Both the position numbers and the translations under genes were made by a program. 64,000 nucleotides of DNA, from assembly GCA_003513845.1 (NCBI GenBank), contig DOTB01000050.1, positions 12,364 to 76,363 of the forward strand, in the 5' to 3' direction. The DNA is from Candidatus Atribacteria bacterium. Its GTDB lineage: Bacteria; Atribacterota; Phoenicimicrobiia; Phoenicimicrobiales; Phoenicimicrobiaceae. The notes beneath the pieces are model-generated. The model had not been told where the DNA came from, ran no database searches, and was given only the letters and a program-made list of their open reading frames with translations. Below, in pieces: positions 16,528 through 26,531 of this stretch; the stretch's first letter is position 1, and every line of letters starts with the position of its first letter.

Positions 16528-17262
16528 TCATTTTCTTCTTCTTTTTAATTCTTTAAATATCTCCTGAGGAGCAATATTATAATTGCCCAAAGCTACTAAA
16601 GTATGAAACCATAGATCAGCCACTTCGTATATTATTGCTCCCTTATCTTTGTCTTTAAAGGCAATAATGACTTCTGCTGCCTCTTCACCTATCTTTTTAG
16701 GTAATAAATCCTTAGAATTAGCTAACAATTTACAAACATAGGAACCGTCTTTATAACTTAATTTTCTATCTTGAATTACTTGATATAATTCATTAATAAT
16801 TTCACCATCATCTTTTTCTGATTTCTCACTCTTACTCTCCTCCTGGAGGGATTTTGCTTCACCTGCTTTTTCTTTTCGTAAAAGACGAGAAGATTCGATA
16901 CTAATTTTTTCTATTTTGTCACCTTTAATCTCTTTAAAAAAGCAGGAATAATTTCCAGTATGACAGGCAACTCCTTTTTGCTTTACTAAAATTAACAGGG
17001 CATCATTGTCGCAATCTAAAACGATTTTTTTTACCAACTGAGTATTTCCGGAAGTATTCCCTTTAAACCATAACTCTCTTCTGCTCCTGCTGTAAAAACA
17101 GGTTCTCCCTTCTTCTAAAGTCTTTTCCAAAGATTCCGTATTCATATAAGCCAACATTAGTACTTGTTTGCTTTCTTCGTCCTGAACTATAACAGGTATC
17201 AAACCTTCTTGATTAAATTTTATTTGATTTAAAATTTCGTTTTTATCCTCTATTTTTCTCAC
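16528..17262 (-). CDS. hisI: Phosphoribosyl-AMP cyclohydrolase / phosphoribosyl-ATP pyrophosphatase
   Basis: A 244-residue HisIE fusion for histidine steps 2 and 3. HisI (about 1-115) has the metal-binding Cys/His set, with [20 protein letters not shown]. HisE (about 150-244) has the [12 protein letters not shown] and [13 protein letters not shown] helices. The two are joined by an unusually long Lys/Glu/Ser-rich linker (about 118-155) that looks flexible. The start overlaps the end of hisF by 20 bp, which suggests translational coupling. Confidence 0.95.
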   Translation of the reverse strand: MRKIEDKNEILNQIKFNQEGLIPVIVQDEESKQVLMLAYMNTESLEKTLEEGRTCFYSRSRRELWFKGNTSGNTQLVKKIVLDCDNDALLILVKQKGVACHTGNYSCFFKEIKGDKIEKISIESSRLLRKEKAGEAKSLQEESKSEKSEKDDGEIINELYQVIQDRKLSYKDGSYVCKLLANSKDLLPKKIGEEAAEVIIAFKDKDKGAIIYEVADLWFHTLVALGNYNIAPQEIFKELKRRRK

Positions 17263-18034
17263 CCTTCGCTTTCTCCTTCGCTAATCTTACTTCTACTCCT
17301 CTTTGCCTTAAAAATTCTTTTACTCTTGGTATAGAATATTCTCTTCTATGAAATATAGAAGCAGCTAAAGCGGCATCAGCCTTCCCATTCACCAACACCT
17401 CATATAAGTGTTCTGGCTCACCAGCGCCACCAGAAGCAATAACCGGAATATTCACCTTTTCAGAAACTGTTTTAGTTAACTCAATATCATAACCATCTTT
17501 AGTTCCATCTTTATCCATACTAGTAAGTAGTATTTCCCCCGCTCCTAACCTTTCCACTTCTTTAGCCCAGTCTACTACTTGCAATTTAGTCCCGGTCCTT
17601 CCTCCATTAATCACTACTTCCCAATCAGAATCTACCTTCACGGCATCAATAGCCACCACAATAGTGGAACTACCAAATTTCAAAGAAGCCTCTCGAATTA
17701 AGAAGGGATTTAAAACAGCTGCTGTATTAATAGAAACTTTATCGGCACCCGCCCTTAACAAATAATATATATCTTCCAAATTCTTAACCCCTCCACCTAC
17801 TGTAAAGGGGATGAAAACCTTTTCAGCAGTCTTTTCCACTAAATCAATTATGATATTCCTTTTTTCCCAGGAAGCAGTGATGTCAAGAAAAACCAACTCA
17901 TCTGCCTCTTCTTTCTCATAAAAAGAGGCCATTTCAATGGGGTCTCCTTCATCTACTAAATTAATAAACTTAATCCCTTTTACCACCCGACCTCTATTTA
18001 CATCCAAACAGGGTATAATTCTCTTGGTAAGCAT
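17243..18034 (-). CDS. hisF: Imidazole glycerol phosphate synthase, cyclase subunit
   Basis: A 263-residue TIM barrel that uses ammonia from HisH to turn PRFAR into imidazole glycerol phosphate and AICAR. Both catalytic aspartates are visible, in [13 protein letters not shown] and in [12 protein letters not shown], along with the phosphate-binding GGGV and SGGAGE loops. ATG at 18034 follows an AGGA site and is preferred to the ATG six codons upstream. The C-terminal tail is basic and overlaps the start of hisIE. AICAR released here feeds purine synthesis by PurH. Confidence 0.95.
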   Translation of the reverse strand: MLTKRIIPCLDVNRGRVVKGIKFINLVDEGDPIEMASFYEKEEADELVFLDITASWEKRNIIIDLVEKTAEKVFIPFTVGGGVKNLEDIYYLLRAGADKVSINTAAVLNPFLIREASLKFGSSTIVVAIDAVKVDSDWEVVINGGRTGTKLQVVDWAKEVERLGAGEILLTSMDKDGTKDGYDIELTKTVSEKVNIPVIASGGAGEPEHLYEVLVNGKADAALAASIFHRREYSIPRVKEFLRQRGVEVRLAKEKAKGEKNRG

Positions 18035-18054
18035 TATCAATTCCTTTCTCATTT

Positions 18055-18240
18055 TTAGTTAGTTGGTTACCTGGTTAGTTAGTTATTTAGTTAAAATACG
18101 GTAACAAGTAATATGTAAATAAGTAATAAGAGTAAACTTCTAAAATTATAAGAACCGATACTTATTACAGATTACACATTACAATACTTGCTGGTAAACC
18201 GGTTAACTGGGCAACTAAATCATATTACAACTGTAAACTG
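18055..18240. repeat. Degenerate repeat filler between hisA and hisF
   Basis: About 190 bp of TTAGTTGGTTACCTGG/AACTGGGTAACT-like degenerate repeats with AT-rich stretches, similar to 13545-13700. It interrupts an otherwise tight operon without an obvious terminator or promoter. Confidence 0.45.
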
Positions 18241-18265
18241 ATTTTTCTTATCTAAAAACTATAAA

Positions 18266-19006
18266 CTAATAACTTATATTAATGTTATCGACTAATTTGA
18301 GTGCCTCTTCCAATAAAATCCTCCCTTTGTAAAGGGCCTTGCCAACAATAACCCCTTCCAAACCTAAGGCCTTAAGTCTCATTAACTTTTTGATATCATC
18401 CAGGGAAGTAATTCCTCCAGAGCAAATAAGGGGGATATTAATATTTTTTAACATTTTTTCTATATTGCTTACATTGGGGCCTATAAGGGTCCCATCTCTT
18501 TTAATATCAGTATAAATTATTCGCCTGGCACCCAATCTCTCCATCTCATCTGCAAAATTCAGGGCATCAATAGAAAGGACATTCTGCCACCCCTCTATAG
18601 CTACCTTCCCATCTCGGGCATCAATACCCGCTATTATCTTTTCTGAAAAATCCTCAAATAATTTCTTAGCCAAAATTTTATTTTTCCAGAGAATTGTACC
18701 TAAGATTACCCGGCTAACTCCCAAGCAGATTAATCTTTCTGCTTCTTCGTAACTCCTGATTCCTCCTCCAACCTGCACAGGAACATTAACCTTTTTTACA
18801 ATCTGCTCCACCAGAGAAATATTAATTAATTCTCCATATTTGGCTCCATCTAAATCTACTATATGAAGCATCATCGCCCCTTTATTAACCCACTTCACTG
18901 CCACCGCTACTGGGTCATCAGAAAATATCTCCACATTCTCAAATTTACCCTCAGTAAGGCGAACACATCTACCTTCTCTAATATCTATAGCAGGGATAAT
19001 TAACAT
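18266..19006 (-). CDS. hisA: ProFAR isomerase
   Basis: A 246-residue TIM barrel for histidine step 4, the Amadori rearrangement of ProFAR to PRFAR. Catalytic aspartates lie in IPAIDIREGRCVRL (Asp8) and TDIKRDGTLIGPN. Phosphate loops GGGI and SGGI are conserved. The start overlaps the 3' end of hisH by 7 bp, as is common for these two genes. Length and motifs are ordinary. Confidence 0.95.
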   Translation of the reverse strand: MLIIPAIDIREGRCVRLTEGKFENVEIFSDDPVAVAVKWVNKGAMMLHIVDLDGAKYGELINISLVEQIVKKVNVPVQVGGGIRSYEEAERLICLGVSRVILGTILWKNKILAKKLFEDFSEKIIAGIDARDGKVAIEGWQNVLSIDALNFADEMERLGARRIIYTDIKRDGTLIGPNVSNIEKMLKNINIPLICSGGITSLDDIKKLMRLKALGLEGVIVGKALYKGRILLEEALKLVDNINISY

Positions 19007-19623
19007 TTGCTCAAATCTCCAAAATTCTTTAATATTTTTAACCCTAAAGTACTGCTCTTTTCAGGATGAAATTGTACTCCAAACAAATTCTCTTTCCAGA
19101 TAGAAGAGGGGAAGGTCAGATCATAATCAGTTGTTGAACATATTACCTCCCGATTATTTGGTTCACAATAATAAGAATGAACAAAATAAAAATAAGATTC
19201 ATCTGGAATATCCTGAAAGAAGGGGTTCGTATTACTATTAAAATTATAAGTAAATTTTATTTTATTCCACCCCAAATGAGGACATTTCACCAAAGAGGGA
19301 AATCTCCTCACTCTACCCGGTATAATGTCCAACCCCTTAAAAAGACCACCTTCTTCGCTAAAAGAAAACAATAACTGCATCCCCAAACAAATCCCCAAAA
19401 AAGGTTTACCCTTTTCTATAGCTGCAATTAATTCTTCATCTATTTTCTTAACTCTTAAGGATTTTATAGCATCCCTAAAAGCCCCTACTCCAGGAAGCAC
19501 TAAGGCACTGGCTTTTTTAATCTGGTTTGGGTCATCAGTTATCATTGTTTTATATCCAACTTTAGTAAAGGCATTTTCTACACTCTTCAAATTCCCCATC
19601 CCATAATCTATTATCACAATCAT
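19000..19623 (-). CDS. hisH: Imidazole glycerol phosphate synthase, glutamine amidotransferase subunit
   Basis: A 207-residue class I glutamine amidotransferase with the nucleophile Cys in FLGICLGMQLLF and the His-x-Glu pair in GVQFHPEKSS. It supplies ammonia to HisF through the barrel. The start chosen is ATG at 19623, giving the standard MIVIIDYGMGNL N-terminus, with GAGG ten nt upstream. The ATG 30 nt earlier would add a non-conserved leader and overlap hisB. Confidence 0.95.
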   Translation of the reverse strand: MIVIIDYGMGNLKSVENAFTKVGYKTMITDDPNQIKKASALVLPGVGAFRDAIKSLRVKKIDEELIAAIEKGKPFLGICLGMQLLFSFSEEGGLFKGLDIIPGRVRRFPSLVKCPHLGWNKIKFTYNFNSNTNPFFQDIPDESYFYFVHSYYCEPNNREVICSTTDYDLTFPSSIWKENLFGVQFHPEKSSTLGLKILKNFGDLSKC

Positions 19624-19645
19624 CTTCTCTACTTCCTCAAACTTA

Positions 19646-20254
19646 TTAATCAATAACCCCTTTGGTGGAAGGAATATTATCTAACCGATTATCTTCCCTG
19701 GTTGCCTCATCTAAAGAGCGACCGAAGGCTTTAAATATTGCCTCAATAATGTGATGGGAATTTTTCCCGTAAAGCAGATTTATATGTAGAGTCATTCCGG
19801 AATGATAAGATAATGCCTTAAAAAAATCCTCTACCAAACTAACTTCAAAAGTACCCACCCTTTCCTGTTCAAATTGAACTTTATAGATTAATTGTCCTCT
19901 CCCACTTAAATCTATGGCTACCTGTACCAAGGATTCATCCATTGGTAAGATAGTAAACCCATATCTTCTTATTCCTTTCTTATCTTGCAAGGCATCCTTA
20001 ATAGCCTCCCCCAAACATATTCCTATATCTTCTACCGTATGATGGTAATCTACTTCAAGATCTCCCTGGGCCTTTACTTCTAGATCAAAAAAACCGTATC
20101 GGGTAAATAAGGTAAGCATATGATTTAAGAAATATACTTCTGTCTGTAAATTACTCATCCCTTTACCATCTAAATTTATCTTCACTTCTATTTCAGTTTC
20201 TAAAGTTTTTCGTCTATATTCACCCTTTCTCTCTTTCAAAATTATCAACACCAC
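19646..20254 (-). CDS. hisB: Imidazoleglycerol-phosphate dehydratase
   Basis: A 202-residue monofunctional dehydratase for histidine step 6. The two metal-binding repeats, HHTVEDIGICLGEA and HHIIEAIFKAFGR, are intact, and FLNHMLTLF is the N-terminal family motif. There is no phosphatase domain, so histidinol phosphate must be handled by another protein. The exact start is unclear; a TTG 15 nt downstream of 20254, behind AAGGTGG, would match the family N-terminus better. Confidence 0.95.
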   Translation of the reverse strand: MVLIILKERKGEYRRKTLETEIEVKINLDGKGMSNLQTEVYFLNHMLTLFTRYGFFDLEVKAQGDLEVDYHHTVEDIGICLGEAIKDALQDKKGIRRYGFTILPMDESLVQVAIDLSGRGQLIYKVQFEQERVGTFEVSLVEDFFKALSYHSGMTLHINLLYGKNSHHIIEAIFKAFGRSLDEATREDNRLDNIPSTKGVID

Positions 20255-20264
20255 CTTTTTTTCT

Positions 20265-21296
20265 TTATGATTTTCTATTTTTCACTCTTTCTAACCATTC
20301 CAAAACATGATTAACATCTTGTGCTAATAAATCCACACCTTCATTCAGGTAATACTTTACCATATTGTTTTGCAAATTTATTCCTTCCGCCAAAACTATT
20401 GCTGATAAAAACTTTGTTTTCTTTACTTCCTTGTTAAAATTCTTCACAGTAATCATATCATCCCAAATATCCCCCACATAGATACCCAATTTAGTTTTCA
20501 AACTGTTAGCTATTTTTTTTAATCCTTGAGGATGAGGCTTTTCTACCCCATCATCAGCAGTGAATATCTTTTCTTTAGAAATAAGATCACTCCATTCCAA
20601 TCTTTCTAAGGCTATCTTGGCTTCTTTTTCGGTTCTGCCCGTTATGATACCGAGAAAAAAATTTTGCAAGAAATCTTTTTTATTTTTATCTATAATGATT
20701 CTTTCCTGTTTTATTAAACCTTCTACTTTAGTCATGGAGGGATAAAACCCATAAAGATCATAACAGTATTCTTCCCCCGCATAAATCTCCTGAAATATTT
20801 TAGTTATTAAACTCCTATCCCACAAAACTAATACCTCTTCTTTGATATCTCCATCTCTCTCGATCAGATCTATTACTTTAGCCAAACCTCCTCCTAAAGG
20901 AAGCATTTCAGTAGTAAATTTTCTTATATCTGGCTCCATAGATCTAAGCACATCTATGTCCCTTAAATTATTTTTTCTGGCCTTCATCAAATAAAATAAA
21001 ACTACAGCAGAAGTTAAATCCCAATCATTATTAAATCCACCAGCCATTTTAAAATATTCAACCTCTTCCGCGTTGATCAAATTCCGAGAACCTTGGAAAT
21101 GCAGTATTTCTTTAAAATAAAATTGAGCTGTCTGGCATATGGCTTCTCTATAAGAATTACGCACATCAATCAAGACACCATCGATATCAAAGACCAATGT
21201 ATCTACTTGAGAAATTCTCTCTAAAATCTTTTTGTTCAAAATAATATTTTTTTGAAATAAATAATCTGAATTTAATTTTCCCGAAATTTGTAACAA
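20265..21296 (-). CDS. HAD-superfamily hydrolase in the his operon, candidate histidinol-phosphate phosphatase
   Basis: A 343-residue HAD subfamily IA protein. Motif I is VFDIDGVLIDVRNSYREA, motif II is the threonine in GIITGRTEKEA, and motif IV is the acidic pair in YVGDIWDDM. Relatives of this long HAD type occur in or next to histidine genes in archaea and cyanobacteria. It lies between hisD and hisB, and the operon has no other phosphatase, so it is the best candidate for dephosphorylating histidinol phosphate. The start is TTG at 21296 behind a GAGGGG site. Confidence 0.75.
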   Translation of the reverse strand: MLQISGKLNSDYLFQKNIILNKKILERISQVDTLVFDIDGVLIDVRNSYREAICQTAQFYFKEILHFQGSRNLINAEEVEYFKMAGGFNNDWDLTSAVVLFYLMKARKNNLRDIDVLRSMEPDIRKFTTEMLPLGGGLAKVIDLIERDGDIKEEVLVLWDRSLITKIFQEIYAGEEYCYDLYGFYPSMTKVEGLIKQERIIIDKNKKDFLQNFFLGIITGRTEKEAKIALERLEWSDLISKEKIFTADDGVEKPHPQGLKKIANSLKTKLGIYVGDIWDDMITVKNFNKEVKKTKFLSAIVLAEGINLQNNMVKYYLNEGVDLLAQDVNHVLEWLERVKNRKS

Positions 21297-21339
21297 TTCA
21301 ACCCCTCTTTCTTAATTTATTCGAACCGCCTTTATTACC

Positions 21340-21416
21340 CCCTCTGTCATTCCCGTGGGAACAGAGATCTATCTTTCTTTATTACCTGCAGTCTATGAGC
21401 ACGATGTCTTGTACCC
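21340..21416. repeat. Decayed dispersed repeats upstream of the HAD gene
   Basis: Contains TGTCATTCCCGTGGGAACAGAG, cut from a widespread GTCATTCCCG-type bacterial repeat, and a worn copy of the GGGCACGAT/ATCGTGCCCC palindrome at 21397-21416. Both lie in the gap between hisD and the HAD gene. Confidence 0.4.
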
Positions 21417-21447
21417 CTAACCACTCACGAGACAACATTTAATTTAA

Positions 21448-22752
21448 TTATTCGTTTGAATATCTTATCTCTATAGAACGGGCATGAGCCTCCAGCCCTT
21501 CCAACCTTGCTAAGTTTGCTATCTTATACTCGTCTTTTCTTAAGTTCTCTTGGTCATAAAAAATTAAGCTACTCTTTTTAGTAAAGTCGCTTACTGACAA
21601 AGGCGAAAAACATCTTGCTCCCCCAGAAGTTGGAAGGATATGGTTGGGTCCTGCCCAGTAATCCCCTAAAGGTTCCGGGGCATAAGATCCTATAAATATT
21701 GCTCCCGCATTTCTTATCGCTCCTAACATCTGCCACGGTTCTTCCACCTGCAATTCTAAGTGCTCAGGGGCAAAACAATTTATAAAGTCTAAAATTAGTT
21801 CTCGATCTTCGGCAATAATTAACTTACCCTTCTTTTCTAAAGCCTCTTGGATAATTTCTTTTCTGTTTAAACTCTTCAATTCGTTCTCAATTTCCTTCCT
21901 CACTTTATCAACTAAAGAGGAAGAAGTAGTTATTAAGATTGCTGAAGCTTCTACATCATGTTCAGCTTGAGATAGTAAATCGCAGGCCAAATATTGAGGG
22001 TTAGCTTTTTCATCAGCCCAAATAAGAATTTCACTTGGCCCAGCAAGCATATCTATATCCACTTCTCCAAAGACGTTCTTTTTAGCCAAAGTTACAAAGA
22101 TATTTCCTGGACCTACAATTTTATCTACTTTTTTCACTGTTTCTGTTCCATAAGCTAGAGCAGCTATGGCCTGAGCACCTCCCACCTTATAAATCACTGA
22201 TATACCTAATTCTTTAGCAGTAGATAATAAATAAGGATTTACTTTACCATTAAAAGAAGGCGGAGTTACCACAACAATATCTTTAACTCCTGCAATAATT
22301 GCCGGTACTGTTGCCATAATAAGAGAAGAGGGATAAACAGCCTTCCCTCCTGGGACGTACAGACCTACTCTCTCTATCGGATTTACTATCTGCCCTAAAA
22401 TAATACCCCTCTCTTTAGTGGTAAACCAGGAATTTTCTTTCTGATTTAAATGATATTTTTTAATTCTCTCTATCGCCTCTTTTATTACTTCTAATAAATC
22501 TTCACTCACTTCCTGATTAGCTCTATCCCATTCTTCTGGATCGACCAATATTCCCGAGGGGCTTAATTTTACCCCATCAAACTTTTCAGTAAACTTAAGG
22601 AGAGCTTTATCTCCTTCCTTTCTCACCCTTAATATAATTTCTCTAACCTTCTCTTCAATATCACTAATTAAGTTATCTTCAGAATACCTCTGCCTGCAGA
22701 TCTCTTCTATCTTTTTCTTATTTTTTTTATTTAAAAAAATGGTCTTTATCAA
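21448..22752 (-). CDS. hisD: Histidinol dehydrogenase
   Basis: A 434-residue enzyme oxidising L-histidinol to histidine with two NAD+. The family segments [40 protein letters not shown] and the zinc/active-site ALE-type FAPEHLEL are all present. It follows hisG with a 95-bp gap. The start is TTG at 22752 with only a weak ribosome-binding site, so the precise N-terminus is uncertain, but the downstream protein is full length. Confidence 0.95.
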   Translation of the reverse strand: MIKTIFLNKKNKKKIEEICRQRYSEDNLISDIEEKVREIILRVRKEGDKALLKFTEKFDGVKLSPSGILVDPEEWDRANQEVSEDLLEVIKEAIERIKKYHLNQKENSWFTTKERGIILGQIVNPIERVGLYVPGGKAVYPSSLIMATVPAIIAGVKDIVVVTPPSFNGKVNPYLLSTAKELGISVIYKVGGAQAIAALAYGTETVKKVDKIVGPGNIFVTLAKKNVFGEVDIDMLAGPSEILIWADEKANPQYLACDLLSQAEHDVEASAILITTSSSLVDKVRKEIENELKSLNRKEIIQEALEKKGKLIIAEDRELILDFINCFAPEHLELQVEEPWQMLGAIRNAGAIFIGSYAPEPLGDYWAGPNHILPTSGGARCFSPLSVSDFTKKSSLIFYDQENLRKDEYKIANLARLEGLEAHARSIEIRYSNE

Positions 22753-22847
22753 CTTTAAAGCAATCCCTTCTTTTACAATATTTCAAATGTTTTAAAAAAT
22801 TTTATTTTTAACTAAGATCTTTTCGGTATTTTTCAGCTTAAGATTTT

Positions 22848-23534
22848 CTACCATTCTGCAATTTTATCTGATTCTAAGGATAATAATTTTTTAATTTCCT
22901 GTAAAAGTCTGGTAATTCTTTTATGTTTAGTCTTATAACTAATTCGATTAACAATGAGTTGGGCGCTAAGAGGAATTATTTCATCAATTATTTTCAGCTT
23001 ATTTTCATTTAAGGTACGTCCGGTAGAAACTATATCAACAATCATATCAGCTAAACCTACTTGAGGAGCTAATTCTACTGACCCATAGAGTTTGATTAAT
23101 TCTACATATATCCCCTTTTCTTTAAAATAGCCTCCAGCAATACGGGGATATTTAGTAGCTATTCTCAAACGATGTCCGTTATTTTTGTAATATTTTTCTC
23201 GTCCCTCTCCTTCTAAAGCAGCTACTACTAGCTTACACCTTCCGAACTTTAAGTCTAATAGTCTATAGACATCCTTTTTTTCTTCTAATAATATATCTTC
23301 CCCCACTATTCCGATGTCTGCTGCTCCGCATTCCACATAAGTGGGATTATCTTTCGGTCTGGTAATAATAAATTTGATTTCTTCTTTCTGGTCAAAAAAA
23401 GTTAGTTTTCTGTTTATCTCCCTACCCCCTCTCAAATTTATTCCTATCCTCTCAAATAATTGTATAGAAGGTTTGAATAATTTCCCACTGGATAAAGCAA
23501 TAACTAAATAATTACTATTATTTTCTCTATTCAT
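22848..23534 (-). CDS. hisG: ATP phosphoribosyltransferase, short form
   Basis: A 228-residue short-form HisG, the first committed enzyme of histidine synthesis. It ends after the catalytic domain, with the PRPP-binding stretch MIVDIVSTGRTL. Short HisG lacks the C-terminal regulatory domain and works only in complex with HisZ, which is encoded directly upstream with an 8-bp overlap. Histidine feedback should act through that complex. Confidence 0.95.
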   Translation of the reverse strand: MNRENNSNYLVIALSSGKLFKPSIQLFERIGINLRGGREINRKLTFFDQKEEIKFIITRPKDNPTYVECGAADIGIVGEDILLEEKKDVYRLLDLKFGRCKLVVAALEGEGREKYYKNNGHRLRIATKYPRIAGGYFKEKGIYVELIKLYGSVELAPQVGLADMIVDIVSTGRTLNENKLKIIDEIIPLSAQLIVNRISYKTKHKRITRLLQEIKKLLSLESDKIAEW

Positions 23535-24771
23535 AATTTATGATTTCCTCTTTTCCTGATACTACTCCAACTTTTTTGATTTTATTTGACTGATTATCAT
23601 CTAATATCAATATAAATTTTATTCCTTTAGAGCGAGCATATTTTAACACCTCGGCAAACTCTCTCTTCCCTACCTCGAGCTCAACAATCAGCCCCTTTTT
23701 TCTCAAATCTTTAGCTACCGCCAGGGCTTTTCTAAAATTGTCTTCATTATTTTGGTAATACAATACATACTGTTCAGGTCTTTCTAAATTTAGTGAATTT
23801 ATATCCTCTCTCTCTAAGGACATTATTAATCTTTCTAATCCGATGGCAAAACCAGTAGAAGGTAGATTCTCTCCGAATTTTGAACACAGGTTATCATATC
23901 TCCCCCCGCCACAAATCGGAAATCCCAGATAGTCAGTATAGCCCTCGAATATAATACCGGTATAATAATCAAAATCACGTACAATCCCTAAATCTATCAA
24001 AATATGTTCTTCTAATCCGTAATTTCTCAAAAGAGTATAAACTTTTTTTATTTCTTTCAAAGCAGATAGCGATAATTTATTGCTTATCATCTTTTCTGCT
24101 TCTTCTAATACTTCCTCTCTCCCTCTTAAAGTAGGCATCTTTAAAATAAATTCTTTTTCCTTATCTTCTATGTCTTCAGAAGATAATATCTTTTCCAATA
24201 ATACAAAATCTTTATTTAAAATTGCTTCTTTTGTCTGTAGTTTCCTTTTCTCTTCAATTTTTATTGATTGCATAATCCCATTAAAAAAATTGATGTGTCC
24301 TATATCTATAAAAAATTTCTTAAGCCCGCAATTTTTCAAACACTCTACCGCTAAAGCAATAACTTCTGCATCTGCCACTTCGCTATTTAGTCCTATTAAT
24401 TCTATTCCTGCCTGGCAAAACTCCCTTTGACTCCCCATTTTAAAATCATTATATCTAAATACATTCCCTATATAATAAAATCTTAAAGGTTTAGGCTCCT
24501 GTTGCATTTTAGTAGAAGCCACTCTGGCAATAGGAGTGGTCATCTCGGGTCTAAGGGCAATAATATTTCCTTCGCGATCTAAAAACTTAATCATCTCCTT
24601 TTTCATGGTTGTTCCTGCGCCTTTGGCTAATGTTTCGTAAAATTCAAAAGTGGGAGTAACTATCTCTTGATAGCCCCATTGGGTAAATAATTTGCTTATT
24701 TTATTTTCTAAAAATCTTCTCTTTAAAACTTCTCCTGGCAATAAATCATTTAAGCCTTTAGGAATATTCAT
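23527..24771 (-). CDS. hisZ: ATP phosphoribosyltransferase regulatory subunit
   Basis: A 414-residue HisRS-like protein. It has the motif 2 region FRYNDFKMGSQREFCQAGIE and the FDYYTGIIFEGY/GGGRYDNL stretches. REFCQAGIELIG and the partner position next to short hisG indicate HisZ rather than a true histidyl-tRNA synthetase. The length retains part of an anticodon-binding-like tail, slightly more than many HisZ proteins. It is the first gene of the operon. A tRNA synthetase role cannot be excluded by sequence alone. Confidence 0.85.
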   Translation of the reverse strand: MNIPKGLNDLLPGEVLKRRFLENKISKLFTQWGYQEIVTPTFEFYETLAKGAGTTMKKEMIKFLDREGNIIALRPEMTTPIARVASTKMQQEPKPLRFYYIGNVFRYNDFKMGSQREFCQAGIELIGLNSEVADAEVIALAVECLKNCGLKKFFIDIGHINFFNGIMQSIKIEEKRKLQTKEAILNKDFVLLEKILSSEDIEDKEKEFILKMPTLRGREEVLEEAEKMISNKLSLSALKEIKKVYTLLRNYGLEEHILIDLGIVRDFDYYTGIIFEGYTDYLGFPICGGGRYDNLCSKFGENLPSTGFAIGLERLIMSLEREDINSLNLERPEQYVLYYQNNEDNFRKALAVAKDLRKKGLIVELEVGKREFAEVLKYARSKGIKFILILDDNQSNKIKKVGVVSGKEEIINYE

Positions 24772-24833
24772 CGACTATAACCTCTCTGTTAACTCTCGTC
24801 TTTACTTAATACAAAGGGTAAATTTAACTTTCG

Positions 24834-24853
24834 TTCTTTAATAGATTAAAGAA
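24834..24853. promoter_or_regulatory. Candidate histidine operator
   Basis: TTCTTTAAT-AG-ATTAAAGAA, a perfect 9-2-9 palindrome 63 bp upstream of the hisZ start in the promoter-proximal region of the operon. The TrpR-like protein at the operon end is the obvious candidate binder. No clear -35/-10 pair is visible around it. Confidence 0.5.
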
Positions 24854-24988
24854 TTAAATAATGAAACTTGGAAAAAGTTTAACATTGTTTTTAGGTTCTG
24901 TCAAGGGATTTTTGTAGATTGAATGCATATATATGTGGCTTTAGAAGAAATCTTTAAAGAAGAATGTCTATTTTGGTAAAATAAAATT

Positions 24989-26503
24989 TTAACGGTTATA
25001 TTTTTCTACAAAAGTAGCTAACTTTTCTTCCATTTCTTGGGTAATGTCCCCCTTTTTGTATCGCCATAACCAATTATTGCCTCCTACAGTTCCCGGGTAA
25101 TTCATCCTTGCTTCATTACCAAGACCTAAAATATCCTGAAGGGGGGTTATTACAAAATTTGCCTTTGACCTGTAAACAGCTTCAATCAGGGTCCAACAAA
25201 CCTGTTTTTCACTCATCCCACTGTTTATACCATAGTATTTCTCTAATATTTTTAATACCCTCATATTTTTTGATTGTCTTAATCCCCTGTACCAGGCCAG
25301 CAAGGTGTCATTATCATGTGTTCCGGTGTATACCACGCAATGTTTTTCATAATCGTCCAATCCTAATTTTATAGGAGTTTTTTCGTCAAAGGAAAATTGT
25401 AAAATCTTCATTCCGGGAAATCCAAAGTTTACCTTCAGCTTATTGACTTCGGAAGTTATAAATCCTAAGTCTTCAACTATAATGGGCAGTTCCCCCAAGT
25501 ACTGTTTTATCGAGGAAAACAGTTGGTATCCAGGTGCTTTCACCCACTTGCCTCTCTCTGCTGTCTTTTCTGAGGCATCGACCTCCCAGTAGGCTTCAAA
25601 TCCCCTGAAGTGGTCTATTCTAGCAATATCTACCTGTTTAAATATTTTTTCAAAACGTTTTCTCCACCACAAGAAATTATCTTCCTGCATACATTTCCAA
25701 TTGTAGTGAGGATTCCCCCAAAGTTGCCCTGTTTTGCTAAAATAATCTGGTGGCACTCCTGCCACTTTTCGAGGATTGCCTTTATCATCTAAATCGAATA
25801 ATTCAGGATGAACCCATACATCACTACTATCATGTGCTACAAAAATAGGCAAATCCCCTATAATTTTTATACCATTATGATTCGCATAATTTTTTAATTC
25901 GCTCCACTGCTTGGAAAAAATATATTGCAGGAACTCCTGGTAGTGTATCTTATCTGCTAACTCGCTTTGATATTTTTCTATAGCCTGTTTTTCTCTGAAG
26001 GCAATATCTAAATGCCATTGATTCCACACTCTATTGTCGAAGTATTCTTTGAGAGCCATATAAAGACAAAAATCTAGAAGCCAATATTCATTATCTTCTT
26101 TAAACTTTGCATGCTCATCACTTTCTGCTAATAAATTAAATCGATTAAATGCTTTTAGAAACAGCTCGTTTTTAAATTTGATTACCCGGGGAAACTCAAC
26201 TTTAGTTTCTGAAAATTTGGGAACATTAGTTACTTCTTCTGCTCTTAATAAACCATCTTCAATTAACTTGTCTATACTAATTAGTAAAGTGTTCCCCGCA
26301 AAAGCAGAAAGACATTTATAGGGTGAACCTCCCTGATCTGGCGGATTAAGTGGCAGTATTTGCCACAATTTTTGATTCGATCTTTTTAAAAAATCTACAA
26401 AATTATATGCTTCTTTGCCGAAGTCGCCGATTCCATACAGGGAAGGTAATGAGGTAAGGTGTAAAAGTACGCCACTTGCTCTATCAAATTGCATCCTGTT
26501 CAC
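24989..26503 (-). CDS. malQ: 4-alpha-glucanotransferase (amylomaltase, GH77)
   Basis: A 504-residue amylomaltase moving maltodextrin segments between chains and releasing glucose. GH77 markers are present: SGVLLHLTSLPS at the N-terminus, the nucleophile Asp in ARIDHFRGFEAYW, the acid Glu in VEDLGFI and GTHDNDT. It is the last gene of the maltodextrin operon, 29 bp behind the phosphorylase. Together they convert imported maltodextrins to glucose and glucose-1-phosphate. Start is GTG at 26503 or the ATG three codons in. Confidence 0.95.
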   Translation of the reverse strand: MNRMQFDRASGVLLHLTSLPSLYGIGDFGKEAYNFVDFLKRSNQKLWQILPLNPPDQGGSPYKCLSAFAGNTLLISIDKLIEDGLLRAEEVTNVPKFSETKVEFPRVIKFKNELFLKAFNRFNLLAESDEHAKFKEDNEYWLLDFCLYMALKEYFDNRVWNQWHLDIAFREKQAIEKYQSELADKIHYQEFLQYIFSKQWSELKNYANHNGIKIIGDLPIFVAHDSSDVWVHPELFDLDDKGNPRKVAGVPPDYFSKTGQLWGNPHYNWKCMQEDNFLWWRKRFEKIFKQVDIARIDHFRGFEAYWEVDASEKTAERGKWVKAPGYQLFSSIKQYLGELPIIVEDLGFITSEVNKLKVNFGFPGMKILQFSFDEKTPIKLGLDDYEKHCVVYTGTHDNDTLLAWYRGLRQSKNMRVLKILEKYYGINSGMSEKQVCWTLIEAVYRSKANFVITPLQDILGLGNEARMNYPGTVGGNNWLWRYKKGDITQEMEEKLATFVEKYNR

Positions 26504-26531
26504 CGTCTTTTTCTAATCACTAGGAAATTTC

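Noticed and set aside
23527..24771. Histidyl-tRNA synthetase
   Set aside because: Adjacent short HisG, overlap with it and the REFCQAGIELIG version of motif 2 point to HisZ. Not excluded absolutely.
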